From assembly GCF_017814945.1 (NCBI RefSeq), contig NZ_JAGIPX010000078.1:1-34633 (forward strand): a stretch of DNA of 34,633 nt. The letters are read 5' to 3'. The notes under the pieces were generated by a model, which did not search any database, was not told the DNA's origin, and was given only the letters and a program-made list of their open reading frames with translations. The position numbers were made by a program, and so were the translations under genes. The stretch comes from Paraburkholderia sp. LEh10. Its GTDB lineage: Bacteria; Pseudomonadota; Gammaproteobacteria; Burkholderiales; Burkholderiaceae. Within the stretch, counting starts at the first letter, position 1, and each line of letters opens with the position of its first letter. Positions 34,062 to 34,633 of the stretch are shown in pieces.

Positions 34062-34633
34062 ATGAACGTATCAACGACTAAAGCCACGCTGTCGTTTTCG
34101 GATAGCGACGAGAAGATTGAACTGCCGGTTTATAAAGGATCGATGGGTCCCGATGTGATCGACATTCGCAAGCTGTACGGACAGACGGGCAAGTTCACAT
34201 ACGATCCGGGTTTCATGTCGACGGCGTCGTGCAACTCGGCGATCACGTATATCGATGGCGACAAAGGCGAACTGCTGTATCGCGGCTATCCGATCGACGA
34301 TCTCGCGCAGAATGCCGACTTCCTCGAAAGCTGTTTTCTGCTGCTGAGAGGCGAACTGCCCACGCAGGCGCAGAAAGACGAGTTCGTGAAGACGGTCAAG
34401 AACCACACGATGGTGCACGAGCAGATGCACTTCTTTTTCCGCGGTTTCCGCCGCGACGCGCACCCGATGGCGATCCTCGTCGCCGCAGTCGGCGCGCTGT
34501 CGGCGTTTTATCACGATTCGCTCGACATCAGTAATCCGACGCACCGCGATGTCTCAGCGATCCGCATGATCGCGAAGCTGCCGACGCTCGTCGCGATGGC
34601 GTACAAGTACTCGATCGGCCAGCCGTTCGTGTA
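34062..34633 (+). CDS. gltA: Citrate synthase, 5' part (runs off the window)
   Basis: Condenses acetyl-CoA with oxaloacetate, entry step of the TCA cycle. The visible 190 residues match hexameric type II GltA: KIELPVYKGSMGPDVIDIRK, DPGFMSTASCNSAITYIDGD, GELLYRGYPIDDLAQNADFL and MHFFFRGFRRDAHPMAILVA. They end in MAYKYSIGQPFV. The catalytic His and Asp lie further along, outside the window. AAAGGA at about 34049-34054 precedes ATG 34062 by 7 nt. In related genomes gltA usually follows the sdh genes; here the upstream neighbour is a divergent unknown gene, so this may be the solo copy or a rearranged site. Confidence 0.95.
   Translation, partial: MNVSTTKATLSFSDSDEKIELPVYKGSMGPDVIDIRKLYGQTGKFTYDPGFMSTASCNSAITYIDGDKGELLYRGYPIDDLAQNADFLESCFLLLRGELPTQAQKDEFVKTVKNHTMVHEQMHFFFRGFRRDAHPMAILVAAVGALSAFYHDSLDISNPTHRDVSAIRMIAKLPTLVAMAYKYSIGQPFV

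Overview
The window looks like a secondary replicon or accessory-rich chromosome segment of a Burkholderiaceae bacterium, most likely Paraburkholderia or Caballeronia. Reasons: very high GC with strong GC3 bias; valine-degradation genes in the Burkholderia order; a PaoABC-type oxidase; a phasin; a citrate synthase whose opening residues have the beta-proteobacterial form; and a CTTTCTTTGCCGCGGCAAAG palindrome of the kind scattered through these genomes. The genus is an inference, not a search result.

Layout. 1-3055: the tail of a valine/isobutyrate operon (mmsB, enoyl-CoA hydratase, 3-hydroxyisobutyryl-CoA hydrolase; 4-bp overlaps). 3093-4100 (-): an outer-membrane beta-barrel protein made of two similar halves. 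4499-8314: a three-subunit molybdenum hydroxylase (2Fe-2S, FAD plus extra 4Fe-4S, molybdopterin). 8.3-18.2 kb: a strip of decay. It keeps intact genes (DUF1796 protein, class A acid phosphatase, phasin, a 65-aa protein, a stand-alone receiver, an SDR/LysR divergent pair). Between them lie broken ones: an MFS remnant, an unrecognised frameshifted gene, PadR and epimerase fragments joined head to head, a pirin with a one-base frameshift, an esterase tail and a frameshifted SnoaL-like gene. A 142-bp MITE-like element and several operator-like palindromes lie in the gene-free stretches.

18.7-23.8 kb: a tidy catabolic module. An XRE-cupin regulator is divergent from an operon of M20 carbamoylase/ureidohydrolase, ACS-type MFS transporter and amidase. 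The divergent gap holds a TTGACA-17-TAGATT promoter overlapped by a perfect inverted repeat. The set fits uptake and stepwise hydrolysis of a carbamoylated or amidated nitrogen compound; the substrate is unknown.

23.8-27.3 kb: a mobile-element graveyard. It holds a degraded Tn3-family transposase (DUF4158 type) and two pieces of a TnsD-type (Tn7-like) target-selection gene. The pieces are consecutive parts of the protein but lie on opposite strands, which suggests a local inversion.

27.5-34.6 kb: ordinary housekeeping or accessory genes: AraC regulator, EmrB-type DHA2 exporter, a carboxylesterase, a solo divergent MreB paralogue, an alpha/beta hydrolase, a 137-aa unknown protein preceded by a terminator-like hairpin only about 25 nt from its start, and the 5' part of citrate synthase, which runs off the window. 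No tRNA, rRNA or CRISPR array was seen.
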